This document shows, piece after piece, positions 35,911 through 56,033 of a DNA stretch of 64,000 bases. The DNA is taken from assembly GCA_031835245.1 (NCBI GenBank), contig JAVKOQ010000258.1, forward strand, positions 1 to 64,000, in the 5' to 3' direction. The position numbers and the translations under genes are program-made. The stretch comes from Balamuthia mandrillaris. Taxonomy: Eukaryota; Discosea; Longamoebia; Balamuthiidae. Below the pieces are notes generated by a model. The model was not told the DNA's origin, ran no database searches, and was given only the letters and a program-made list of their open reading frames with translations. The stretch's first letter is position 1. Every line of letters begins with the position of its first letter.

Positions 35911-37276
35911 TAAGTGGGAAGAAATTGTACCCGTAATAACAGTGCCAGGCGAAAGCTTCTTTAGGACTTCATTAGCGGTAGCAAAGTAAGGGGCGTTCTC
36001 CGCCCAAACGGCGAGACCTCTACCGGACTGGTGGTGGCGCCAACAGGCCTCCGCCACCGCAGGAGTATGTTCCGATACGGTGCGTGTGCTAATGACGAAG
36101 CCGATGTCATTGGCCGGCAAGTTCTTTGCAAAGCCCTCTTCGCTGGTCGTCACATAAACTCGGAAGCCCTTTGTGTTGTTATAGACAGTAAGCATTACCA
36201 TTCGAACGAGAACATCACAAGCAGAAGAAGAAGAAGAAGAAGAAGAAGAAGAAGAAGAAGAAGAAGAAGAAGAAGAAGAAGAAGAAGAAGAAGAAGAAGA
36301 AGAAGAAACTGTTGCTACTGCTTGTTCAAAAGTCTTACCTTCTCACCCAATGCCTTTCCAGCATCCTTCATGAAAGTTTCCTGTTGAAAGAAAAGCCACG
36401 CGTCAGCAAATGTTGGGTAAGGGCGCAATAACAACGGGAACTAGAAAGAACCTCGCTGAGCTGGTCAGGACAAAAGAGACCAACAAGCACTGAGAACTGT
36501 CCAAAGGCTCCTTCATGGCCAAGATCGTACTCTCTTCCTTGCGGGTTGGAGAAGCTGTCCCTTGGAGCAGCGTGGATCTGGTCATGCATACCGGCATAGT
36601 TGGTATAAAAGTCGGAGATGCTAAGACCTCGAGTTAGAGAGACCGGTCCGGAAGGTCCTTTTGCGAGCTTCAGTTGGCTATCCGCTCTTTTCAGCCTTCG
36701 TGAAGGAGGAGCTTGGGCTTTTGGAGCCTGAGGCTTTTCTTCCTCCTCTTCTTCTTCTTCTTTCTTCTTAGCCTTTCCTTTGTCTTTGGCGGATTTGGCG
36801 GGTGAGTGGGACGTTTTCTGCTTCTTTGTTTGCTTTTGCTTTTCCTTTGCTGCCTGCTTTTCTTTTTTCTTCTCTTCAGCCTCCTCCTCTTTGGTGGTTT
36901 TGACCAACCTCGCCATAAGGTTGATGAACTCATCCAACTCGATGGTGCCGTTCTCATCCTTGTCTGCCTCTCGCAGGATGATTCCGGCTTCGTGAGGTCC
37001 CACCCTGAAGCCGAGGTTCCTCAACACAGCCTCCAGCTCTTCAGGAGTAACGTGTCCGTCCTTGTCGCCGTCAAACATGTTGAAGACCATGCTGAACTCG
37101 GCTTTTTCTTCAGCAGAGAGCCGTTTGGCCTTCTCCCCTATTTGCACAGGTTGCGCATTCTTGCTTGCTTTGGTGGCCTTTTCCAGGAGTGGCTGAATAG
37201 TCTCCCTTGCTTTTTGTTTGTCAGGGTCAGCTTCCACCTCCTGTAGGTTTCTTTTCAAGCTTTTGCTTCTGGTCTC
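35366..37276 (-). CDS. EF-hand protein with a C-terminal alpha/beta domain of unknown type
   Basis: Begins METRSKSLKRNLQEV at 37276; an upstream in-frame ATG at 37330 would add 18 hydrophobic/basic residues. Two adjacent calmodulin-like EF-hands: FDGDKDGHVTPEEL and ADKDENGTIELDEF, both with full calcium ligands. A long Lys/Glu linker follows (about 36880-36700). The second domain spans several exons: FGQFSVLVGLFCPDQLSE, then GFRVYVTTSEEGFAKN-PANDIGFVIS, CWRHHQSGRGLAVWAENAPYF, and DHEGRIVVDCGFTKLFCHWDTAGTARYVRN. That alternating pattern looks like a glutamine-amidotransferase-type or related Rossmann-like fold, but I cannot assign it. C-terminus Ser-rich, stop at 35366. Introns near 35810-35930 and 36200-36335 hold purine repeats. 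Likely calcium-regulated and cytosolic. Confidence 0.75.
35872..35907. repeat. GA microsatellite in intron
   Basis: GA run on plus in an intron of the minus-strand EF-hand gene; CT on sense. Confidence 0.9.
36220..36307. repeat. GAA trinucleotide microsatellite in intron
   Basis: About 28 GAA units on plus in an intron of the minus-strand EF-hand gene, so TTC on the sense strand. Confidence 0.95.
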
Positions 37277-37622
37277 CATTCCTGTGGCAGCGAGAAGCAC
37301 AAACCAATTTTTTTTGCTTTTTCTCCACATTGTGTTCAGGGAAGAGCATTACTCTCTGACAAAAGAGAGCATCGGGGTTTAACCGCGAACTTTATTTTAA
37401 ATGAAAGCCAAGTCAGCGACTCATGTCACTGCTTAGTTACAAGCTGTGGAGTTTCATGTCCCCGCCCAAGTCCTAGGACTAAGGGCATGCTGTATGTACG
37501 TAAAGGACACTTGAAGTATTGTGAGAGGCAAACAAGAAGGCAGAAAGGGAGAAGAAGTAAGTCAAAGGTGAAAAGCGAAGAGCAAGGACCTTTCATTCCT
37601 CGTGGAGTGGGCGTTGATTTGT

Positions 37623-38420
37623 CTTTCAACCATGGTAGTAAGCACACAGGCTATATTGTCTAGAGGTGCTATGTTGTTGCTGTTGTTGCCACCGGGTCGA
37701 TCCACGGAGCTGCGTACAAGCCTTACAAGCCAGCATGATAAGTGCTGTACCTTTGGCCACCTGCGTGGGGTTGTGAGGTTGGTTTTTGGAGGCAAGAAGG
37801 GGATTGCGGCTGACCACTTGCTGCACTGCATAGGCACAAAGGAACTTTTTGGCTGAGTGTTTGATGGCTCCAAGGCTGCTCATGATGAAGGAAAACACTG
37901 CAGAGATGGCTCTGGCTCGGATTGCCGGCCTGTACTTGGTCCGTTTTCTGTCAAAGGCATCCTGGAGCACGTCCTTCATGGAGGTCAGAGGTCGAGAAGG
38001 TGGAGCTTTGCTTCGCCAGGCGGTGACAGAGCAGTTGATGGCCTCAGCATGAGCCTGCAGGAAGAGGTCTGCTCGCAAGGAGGCTAAACGTCTTCTACTG
38101 GTAGTGGTGATGGTGGCAGTAGAAGAAGAGGAAGAAGAAAAGGTCAGAGTGTGCTCACCTGCTCATGCAGCCTGAGGATGTTCCACAGCTGCTTCACCAG
38201 CACATCATGTCGGGCAGTTCAAAGAAGACAAAGATGGGCAGCAAAGGCAGTGAGTGATAGCATCACTAAGGTTCACACAGCAGAGTGGGCAGGTAGTGTG
38301 CACCTGGCTGGGGCTTTCCATGAGCTTGCTGGCCAGCACCAAGTAGAGATCGTCCTTGATGAGGAGATGCGGACTGCTTGCATCCATCAGCTGGTACCTT
38401 AGGAGACCGCTTGCAGGAAT
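37623..38420 (-). CDS. Unrecognised protein, fragmentary, probably several exons
   Basis: No family recognised. Open reading on minus gives RYQLMDASSPHLLIKDDLYL (about 38400-38340), then a possible exon QLWNILRLHEQ (about 38190-38158) ending at a GTGAGC donor. After an AG at about 38090 comes a long frame (RRLASLRADLFLQAHAEAIN) running to a TGA near 37626, with FDRKRTKYRPAIRARAISAV and KACTQLRGSTRW. Joints are tentative and no start codon is convincing, so this may be a remnant. It lies between the EF-hand gene and the recombinase relic, in the same orientation as both. It could belong to an older mobile element or be a degraded host gene. Confidence 0.35.
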
Positions 38421-38554
38421 GCAGGGCGAAGAGAATCAGCCTTGATTTAAGGCTACCCTTTGCCGAACAAGTATAAGGTATATCATAAACATAAATACAT
38501 CCAAAGGAAGAACAATACTTGAAGTATTTGCTACAATAAACAGTTTGGTATTTC

Positions 38555-39241
38555 ATTAAGATGTAACAAAGTTATTGAGGTGCAAAAATGTGGAACCAAG
38601 ATTGTTGGAGAATTCCGTGAGGAGATTGAGCCATTTATCATAGTGTTTGGCAATCTCCAACCAAGACCATTCATCATGCAAGTGCCAAGTGACAAGTCTA
38701 CGAATTTATGGTGCCTGCCAAGCAATCCATTGCTGATGAGCATTCTTCTGATATTTGAGTCAACTGGATAACAATTGTTGTTGCAGAAGTGCTCTGCAAA
38801 CTCGTTGTCATCATGGTGTTTGTTCTTTTGAGTCATGATTCTTGTCATCGTCATCATCATTGTTGTTTTTGAGGAAGCCATCAGGAGAAGTAGGTGAGGA
38901 TGGCTGCTCTTGAAGAGGGGTAAGGAATGCTTTGTGAATGGGTGATCCATTGACCAACTTGGGAAGTATAGGAGCTACAAACTCAGCCACTAGCTCATTC
39001 AAGCCACTGAAAAAGCTTTGTAGAATGCCAGAGATGTGTTGATAGCACAGCAGGCAATGAATATTGGGCCAACAAAGAGGAGATTTGTTTTTGGCCTCAT
39101 AGGTGGCTGCAGCTTCAGCTAGCACATCCTTATCAAACTCATCTGGATGATTTTCTACCCAAGCAGTACAACATTCAAGCCACAAGGAGCGATAAAATTG
39201 TATATGTTGATCTTTGGTTGGTAAATCTGTTCGTTTCATGA
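38555..39241 (-). pseudogene. Decayed copy of the telobox recombinase C-terminal region
   Basis: The exon from about 39240 (FMKRTDLPTKDQHIQFY) aligns with the intact recombinase at 41208-40930. Both have WV followed by a charged helix, a central W-N core, ISGILQSFFSGLNELVAEF versus IASLLSGNYDLLKELVDEF, and GSPI at the same place. The open frame stops at 38811. Downstream, in another frame (38747-38555), a Myb remnant is readable: AHQQWIAWQAP, a stop at 38706-38708, then IRRLVTWHLHDEWSWLEIA and DKWLNLL. These correspond residue by residue to NHRSRLPWKEQE, KRLVRLHLEEGASWIDIA and DKWRNLL of the intact copy. The loop and first part of the telobox are deleted. So this is a frameshifted, stop-bearing relic. 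Its 5' part is cut at telomeric repeats (39419-39436). Confidence 0.72.
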
Positions 39242-39277
39242 ACCTAAAGAAAGTGTAAAAGAAGAAGAGAAAGAGAA

Positions 39278-39309
<32 letters not shown>

Positions 39310-39365
39310 TGAGAGAAAGAGAGAGTAAGAGAGAGAATGAAAAAGAAAGAGAGAAAAAGAGACAA
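39240..39365. repeat. AGAGAAA purine repeat
   Basis: Purine-rich repeat on plus, between the relic exon and the TTAGGG run. It lies in what would be the intron preceding the relic exon and is pyrimidine on that gene's sense strand. Confidence 0.85.
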
Positions 39366-39418
39366 AAACGAAGTGTGAATGAATGTCAAAAGAAGAACAA
39401 ATGGACCAAGACTAATCA

Positions 39419-39436
39419 TTAGGGTTAGGTTAGGGG
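39419..39436 (+). repeat. Short interstitial telomeric repeat (TTAGGG/TTAGG)
   Basis: Reads TTAGGGTTAGGTTAGGGG on plus. Same orientation as the runs at 40070 and 43829. Confidence 0.9.
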
Positions 39437-39633
39437 ACTATTACCATTTTTGGTAAGAGCCTTTCTAGATCACATTTAAAGTTATGATCTTGAACAAAGT
39501 ATCCTTTTGAAGGGGAAAAGCTGTAGATAATGGGATTGTCAACCATTTTGCATGTGAATACAATGTGATGAAGCATTTGAAGCTGCAAAAGGCTGCACTG
39601 ACTGCACCATTTTGGCACAGCAGTGCCAATCAA
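39430..39633 (-). pseudogene. Cys-rich short frame, possible N-terminal exon of a recombinase relative
   Basis: Starts MIGTAVPKWCSQCSLLQLQM and continues HHIVFTCKM, a CxxC-x12-FxC pattern loosely like the N-terminal zinc finger exon of the intact recombinase (CKQC...LFCSREC). The coding read meets a GTAATA donor-like site immediately before the telomeric run at 39419. It could be the 5' exon of the same decayed element as the relic at 38555-39241, with the middle exons lost. The frame does not join cleanly to that relic exon, so the link is tentative. Confidence 0.3.
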
Positions 39634-40069
39634 ATCTAGGACTTTGTGAATTGTTGGCAGAAACAGCAGCCATTATGGAAAAATGTGATAGGATAGCAAT
39701 TATTATGATGTATTTCAAGTAAAAAATAAAATAAAAAAGGTTTTTGTAGAATGAAATGTGTTCTTTCCAACAAACTTACTTTTAATAACAGTAAATGCTA
39801 TGATGCGGAGAAATTAATTTTTTGAACCTCAAGCGGAATTTATCCCAAATAATCCATCATTCAAAAATTTGGCATTTTTTGGCATTTTTGGCTTGAATAC
39901 CAATAAGCAGAAAAAAAAGTAAAAGAAAGAAAAAAGAAACTGCAAGTGTGTGTGTGTGAAAGGGGATAAAGGGAAAAGTGGCCACTTCCTCCAAGGAAAA
40001 AAAACAAAAAAGAAAAAGTCAGGTGATAGTGGGCTTACAACCAAGTGCCAAGGTAAAGTATTTTATATG
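39634..40069. other. A/T-rich non-coding segment between telomeric runs
   Basis: Contains long A and T runs, a TG microsatellite (39945-39958) and no supported gene. By position it may be the 5' leader of the decayed element. Confidence 0.4.
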
Positions 40070-40087
40070 TAGGGTTAGGGTTAGGGG
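40070..40087 (+). repeat. Short interstitial telomeric repeat (TTAGGG)
   Basis: Reads TAGGGTTAGGGTTAGGGG on plus and forms the left border of the segment carrying the recombinase gene. Confidence 0.92.
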
Positions 40088-40614
40088 CATGAACTTGAAA
40101 CCCTGATCAGCAGCGCCTCCCCCCCTTTGCTCGCCTCCCCCAAAGGACGTCGTTGCGCAGAGCAGCCAGGCGGGTTTCCAACGCCACCAATGGGAGGCCC
40201 TGAATGCAAACCACGGGAGAGATACAAGGCAGATAAGGAGGTTTTCGGCACGGACTCTGTTTCAAACAACACACCCATAGGCCGTGTTTTCTGAGGAAAA
40301 AAAAGGGCTTTGATCCCCTTTGGCTTTGTGGAATGACATCCAGGTTTGTGTAAAGCGCAGGAAGGAGCAGATCCTTTCAACAACTGCTCTATTTGCCACA
40401 ACAAGACAAGACAAAAAAAAATACCAAAACAAAAAGACAATTGGATAGAAAAACTGGTAAATGTTATTTATTTAGGAGGAAAAAATGATGAAAGAAAAAA
40501 AAGAAGGCTTGGACATTGAAATCAAGGGCAAAAAAAAAAAAAACGTCCCACAACGTAAAAAAAAAAGAAATGAAAGAACCAAAACCCCTAATCAAGTCCT
40601 TTGCCTTCGTTTTT

Positions 40615-43547
40615 TCATTCTTTCCTAGGTTTTAAGTACTTGGCCCGAATATTTTCCACTGAACCAAGCTTTTGCAACAGATTTCTCCATTTATCTTTGC
40701 AATCCACATTGGTTCTTCTTTGCTCAGGGAGCTGTTGAGCAATGTCGATCCAGGAGGCTCCTTCTTCCAGATGCAAACGAACCAGTCTTTTGGTTTCTTG
40801 TTCTTTCCAAGGCAGACGGCTGCGATGATTGGAGCCTTGCAGCTTGATTCTCTTGGCCTCGATGCATTGTTTCAAGTCCGAGCCATCTTTTCTTCTCTTT
40901 CTGGTGGCCACCTGCTTGATAGGGGAGCCTTCTTCCAAGGTCTTGTCCACAGGAGCTGTAAACTCATCCACCAACTCCTTCAACAGGTCATAGTTCCCTG
41001 ATAACAAACTGGCAATGTGTCTGCGGGCCACAATCTTGTTGACATTGTTCCAACGTACGGGGCCTTCATTGCGAAGCTCATAGTCCCTGGCTTCCTTTTG
41101 CAACTCCTCTTGCAATTCCTCTTCATGAGTCCTCACCCAATCATTGCTACAACAATACCACAATGCATTGCATAGCTTCTGATTTTGAAAGCTTGAAAGA
41201 TCTTGTCTTTGCTTGAACCTTTGAGATATACAAAACAAACCAAACAAACAAACAAACAAACAAACAAACCAAACAAACCAAACAAACAAACAAACAAACA
41301 AACAAACAAACAAACCAAACAAACAAACAAATTCTTAAGTTAGCTCTCTTTTCAAATACAACAAAAGGAAAATAATAATAATAATAATAAGGAAAAAAGA
41401 AAGTTTGAAAAAAGTATAAATGCCTTTTAGAAACTAAGACTTGAAAGCTCTCATAATTACTGTCTGCAGACCATTGGGATTGCAAGGGAGTGCTTAGTTC
41501 ATGAAAGGCCTCCTTGGTAATCAACTGAGCATCTATATCTGAAGTAGAGCCAGCAGGTGTTACTAAATGAGTGCATACAATGGCTCTCTTCAAGGTATCT
41601 TTTACATAACGATGTTGGGACCTGCCGTTGGGAACCCAACCAGCAACCTGACATTTCAATGCACACACAACAATAATGGAAAATAAATAAAGAAAAAAAG
41701 AAGATATAAAAAAAAAAAAAGGTGAGCTGGATTTCTTTGAGAAAAAAGAAAATAACACAAACTTGAAAAAATCAATCACTTACCATTGCTGTTTTGTTGA
41801 GCACATCCACGCGTGTGTTGAGATTGTTAAGACCCTCTTTGATCAATGCACTGCATAAAAAGCCGGCACGCAAGGAGTGAAAGGAGAAAAGATATGGAGG
41901 ATAACCCGCTGCTTTTGCTCTGCTACGAAGACGCATGTTCAAGGCATCCCTATCCCAGCCCCACAAAAAGGTCTGTCGTTGTTCCTCGGTGAGATTCCAT
42001 TGGGCCAAATCTTGCAAACAAAGGTCATGTTTGCTTTGTAAATGAAGAGCCAACCAGTAAACAAAGTCTCCAATGATGCCAGAGTTTATGTCTGTGGTAG
42101 AAGTGTTGGTCATAGAAGGAGGGGAATGGATATAACCTTCAAAGGTTATATGGTGATCCCAACCTTTGCACTTTGGTTAGTTCTAGTCCAATTGTTTTTT
42201 TTCAGGCAAGCACACTCAATAATACAAACCTGAAGGTACTCCCTTGGTGACTTGATGTCTAAGCTTGAGAAAGTACTTGCCCTCCTGCTCAGCATTAGGA
42301 CGAAGCTCTCGAATGTCATCCAAGCGAATGTTGGCAGCAGTTATAGCTCGAGCTCCTGTGTAAGCACTGTGAAGCCAACAACTAGCTTCAGCAGCCCTGG
42401 AAACCTTGCCCAAAGGAGTAGTTGCAATGATATGAATCACATCATCACGTAAGCAAGCATCTCTTTTGGCTTGACGTTGTTGGCATTTGGGGAACTCCCT
42501 TTTGCATTTTTGAGCTGCTCTTTGAACCCTGTCACGGATTTCTCGTGGGACCTCCTTTCCGGTTTTCTCCTGGTGAATACGATACAAGCTGGCCATAATA
42601 ACATCTATCACAGAAGAGAGGGCATATTTGACATGTTTTACCAGCCATTCCACAAAGCTCCCTGGATGATGGACACTAGGATTCAAAGGAAAGTCTGGCC
42701 ATCCATATCGACTACAATATCCACGCCAAATAAGGTGAGCCCATGCATGTTTTCTCAAGGTAGAAGGACTCCATCGACTGCAAGCAGCAGTTAATTGTGC
42801 AATTAACTCAGGAGTTAAGCTATCTAACATTTGAAGAGCCCTTGGAGGTCTAGCCGAAGGACTTGTAGAACACAAAATCTCCAAATCTTAAAAAAAAAAA
42901 AGAAAACAAAGCAATAAAAAAAAAAAGAATAAGGATTAAAATAAGAAAAAAAAAAAGAATTAAAAAAAATATATTTATCTACCTTTTTCTTTTTCCAAGT
43001 CGATTCGTTCCTTTAAATGAGTAACCGTTTCATCATCTTCATCTTCCACCAAGTCAATGAAAAGACTTGTAGATGACCTTTGGTTAGATTGTTGAGGTTC
43101 CTCACATAACCATTGCAATTCATGTGTTTCTCTATCTTTTTCAGGCTCTTCATCTGTAAGACTAATAACCAAGATCAAACAAGTAATAAAAAATCTAGTT
43201 TAAAGATAAAATAATTAACAACTACCTTGAAGAAGCCCTAATGGTTGTAAATGATGAATTTGAGGGTATAGTTTCAACAGAAGGATCTACACAAGCCTCT
43301 CGAGGCAACAATAATGGATCTAATTCTTCCACGATGACAACAGAACTATACCAAGAAACAAAAATAATAAAGAAGTTAAAATAAAAAGTATAAAAACTAA
43401 AAATAATAAAAATAAATACTAAAATAATTAAAACAAAGAGACATACCTTTTGCATTCTCTGGAACAAAATAGTTGAATAGAAGAACAAGCAATAAAAGAC
43501 TTATTGCATTGTTTGCATCTTCTTAAAGAAGATAACAAATAAGACAT
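40615..43547 (-). CDS. Tyrosine recombinase with zinc finger and telobox Myb domain
   Basis: Seven exons: 43547-43447, 43345-43226, 43161-42983, 42886-42240, 42170-41784, 41647 to about 41430, and about 41208-40615. All joins keep the frame; about 750 residues. The N-terminus has a zinc finger (RCKQCNKSF-LFCSREC). A helical core-binding region is followed by the catalytic fold. It has Arg in SAYTGARAI (codon 42348-42350), a Lys in LRHQVTKG, HSLRAGF (His 41877-41879, Arg 41868-41870), Trp in VAGWVPNGRS and the Tyr nucleophile in HRYVKD (41606-41608). This is the full R-K-HxxR-W-Y set of active tyrosine recombinases. After a domain shared with the nearby relic comes a Myb/SANT repeat (LPWKEQETKRLV-SWIDIAQQL) whose third helix, VDCKDKWRNL (40678-40707), matches the telobox of telomere-binding proteins. 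No stops or shifts seen, so possibly active. Confidence 0.85.
40660..40815 (-). other. Myb/telobox DNA-binding domain of the recombinase
   Basis: Coding sub-region. Two conserved Trp (LPWKEQE and ASWIDIA) and the third Trp in KDKWRNL give the Myb spacing. The preceding RRTN plus VDCKDKWRNL differs from the plant telomere-binding form (NVDLKDKWRN) at one residue, Leu to Cys. In TRF and plant telobox proteins this helix contacts the TTAGGG-type duplex. Confidence 0.8.
41236..41333. repeat. AAAC repeat in recombinase intron
   Basis: CAAA/AAAC units on plus, about 95 bp, within the last intron of the minus-strand recombinase gene (GTTT on the sense strand). Confidence 0.92.
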
Positions 43548-43828
43548 AAGGATAAAAAGAATCTAAACAAGAAAAAAAAAAGCTGAAGTTAAACAAATGA
43601 AAAAAATAAAAAAAATATTAAAAGGAATAATTGTAACAAAAAAAAAAGCTAAAAATCAAAAATAAACAAGAAAAATAAAAAAAAAAGAATCCAAAAAAAT
43701 TAAAAACATTTGATTAAGAAAATAAAAAGAAAAAAATAAAAAAAAATTTAAAAAACAGAAATATCAAAAATATTAAAAATATTTAAATTTTTTCAAAATA
43801 TTAAAAATATTAAAAATATTTAAATTAT

Positions 43829-43993
43829 AGGGTTAGGGTTAGGGTTAGGGTTAGGGTTAGGGTTAGGGTTAGGGTTAGGGTTAGGTTAGGGTTAGGTTAG
43901 GGTTAGTTAGGTTAGTTAGGGTTAGGTTAGGTTAGGTTAGGTTAGGTTAGGTTAGGTTAGGTTAGGTTAGGGTTAGGTTAGGTTAGGGTTAGG
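43829..43993 (+). repeat. Telomeric repeat array (TTAGGG grading into TTAGG)
   Basis: 165 bp. The left third is about eight perfect TTAGGG units. The rest is mainly TTAGG with scattered TTAGGG and TTAG. The G-rich strand is plus. The array touches the A/T-rich 5' leader of the recombinase element on the left and, on the right, sequence that looks like the intron before the first visible BEACH exon. Confidence 0.97.
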
Positions 43994-44070
43994 CAAGATG
44001 TGCGTCACCAAAAACCTTTCTCTGGATACCTTTATTATTTTATTATTTCCATCATTTATATGCAAACTAG

Positions 44071-54809
<10,739 letters not shown>

Positions 54810-55655
54810 CATTCAAAGTTCGGATTTTTTTGTGTTATTTGTTTTGGCCGGTTTAAATGAATGTTTTTTTTGTTTGCCTTGTTCTTCTCTTCTCTCTTTC
54901 TCTTCACCTTTCTCTCGTTCTCTTTCGCTTTCTCTCTTTTAAGTTTTGTTATTGTTATTCTTTGTTAGTCTTGTTTTTGTGTGTGTGCTTTTTCAAATGA
55001 CGGAAGTGAAGAAGGAGGACCGTCTGATAACAAAATAGACTGTTCTCTGATACACGCTTCCAACAGCAAAACATATCACATATCGTTTTTCTATTCTTTT
55101 CCAAGGAGGGAACGATGTGTGATTTTCAGGGATGACTTCCATTCAGACCCCGTTTCACTTAGCGTTGGTGATTCTTTGCAAGGGGCTACACGACATCCCA
55201 CATATCCTTCTTGTTATTGCTTCCCGTTCTTTCTTTTTCTTGTCCTTCCTTCCTTTGCTTCTTTCCTTCCATGGCACGTTAAACAACGTTTGGTCTTAGC
55301 GATGGTTGCGTGTTTGCTTCATTTTTTTTTTTTTTGTCAGTGAACCGTTTGCATATTTTGGCTTGCAACGGGTTCCCAGCACCAGTGAGCTCCTCTCGTA
55401 AGCCTGTGGTACGAGAGGAAGAGGAAGAGGAAGAGGAAAGAAGAGGAAGAGGAAAGAAGAGGAAAAAAAAAAAAAAAAAACAAAAGAGAAGAGAAGAAGA
55501 GGAAAGAAGAGGAAAGAAGAGGAAAGAAGAAGAAGAAGAAGAGGAAGAGGAAGAGAAGAGGAAAGAAGAACAAGAAGAAGAAAGGAAGAAGAAGAGAGAA
55601 GATCTTTTTGAAATCTTTTCGAGGAAATATTTTATTGTAAAACAAAAAAATTTGG
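54810..55655. other. Intergenic and purine-repeat region
   Basis: Between the BEACH stop and the FAAP100-like gene. It includes CT-rich sequence (54885-54940), an unsupported open frame (54981-55343) and a GAA/GAGGAA-rich block (55420-55600). Leader exons of the next gene could lie here but I cannot support one. Confidence 0.5.
55420..55600. repeat. GAGGAA/GAA purine repeat
   Basis: About 180 bp of purine-only units with an A-run at 55466-55483. Poly-Glu/Lys or poly-Ser/Phe open frames across it are repeat artefacts. Confidence 0.9.
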
Positions 55656-55990
55656 TTGATGATGAAGAGAAGAAGGGAAAGAGAGGAGGCGTCTCGAAGC
55701 GGCGGCGGCAATCCCTCTCTGCGGCTGCTGCATTCCTGCCAGCTGGCAAGGGTGGTGGGCCGCCCGCTGCTGCGCGGCTGCGGGGCCCTCCTTCCCTCCA
55801 CCAAGGAACGCCTGGGCCTCCTCGTTGTGCGCGCGTTGCCCTCTTTGCTACACTTTTTTCATCGTGGTGAACTTTTGGTTTGATTTGTTTTGTTTTGTTT
55901 TTTTGCTGCTTCTCTCCTTCCTTCTTCCACATGCAAACGCGAACGGACTCCTCTTCTCCTTCTTCTTTCTTGTTGTGTGCGCAACTTAGT

Positions 55991-56033
<43 letters not shown>

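Larger units (their letters stand above)
40088..43828 (-). mobile_element. Crypton-like tyrosine recombinase element bounded by TTAGGG repeats
   Basis: A 3,741-bp segment with one intron-rich gene on the minus strand. It is bordered on the left by the telomeric run at 40070-40087 and on the right by the array at 43829-43993. I see no terminal inverted repeats: the ends read CATGAACTTGAAACC (left) and TTTAAATTA (right). That is what is expected for Cryptons, which carry only a tyrosine recombinase and integrate by recombination at a short matching sequence rather than by cut and paste. The 5' leader (43550-43828) is extremely A/T-rich. The 3' part (40088-40440) is unlike it, with a GC-richer stretch. 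The element end-points are inferred from the repeats alone. Confidence 0.62.

Noticed and set aside
37849-38087. Plus-strand open frames opposite the unknown minus gene
   Set aside because: The minus frame is longer, with donor- and acceptor-like ends; the plus frames are shadows.
40088-43828. Terminal inverted repeats of a DDE transposon
   Set aside because: The segment ends do not resemble each other in inverted orientation, and the gene is a tyrosine recombinase with no transposase-type DDE motif recognised.
43829-43993. CRISPR-like or satellite array
   Set aside because: Units are contiguous TTAGGG/TTAGG with no spacers, and the genome is eukaryotic.
54981-55343. 120-codon open frame as a gene or FAAP100 first exon
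   Set aside because: Composition shifts to CT-rich intron-like sequence halfway, and there is no family match or clear splice join.
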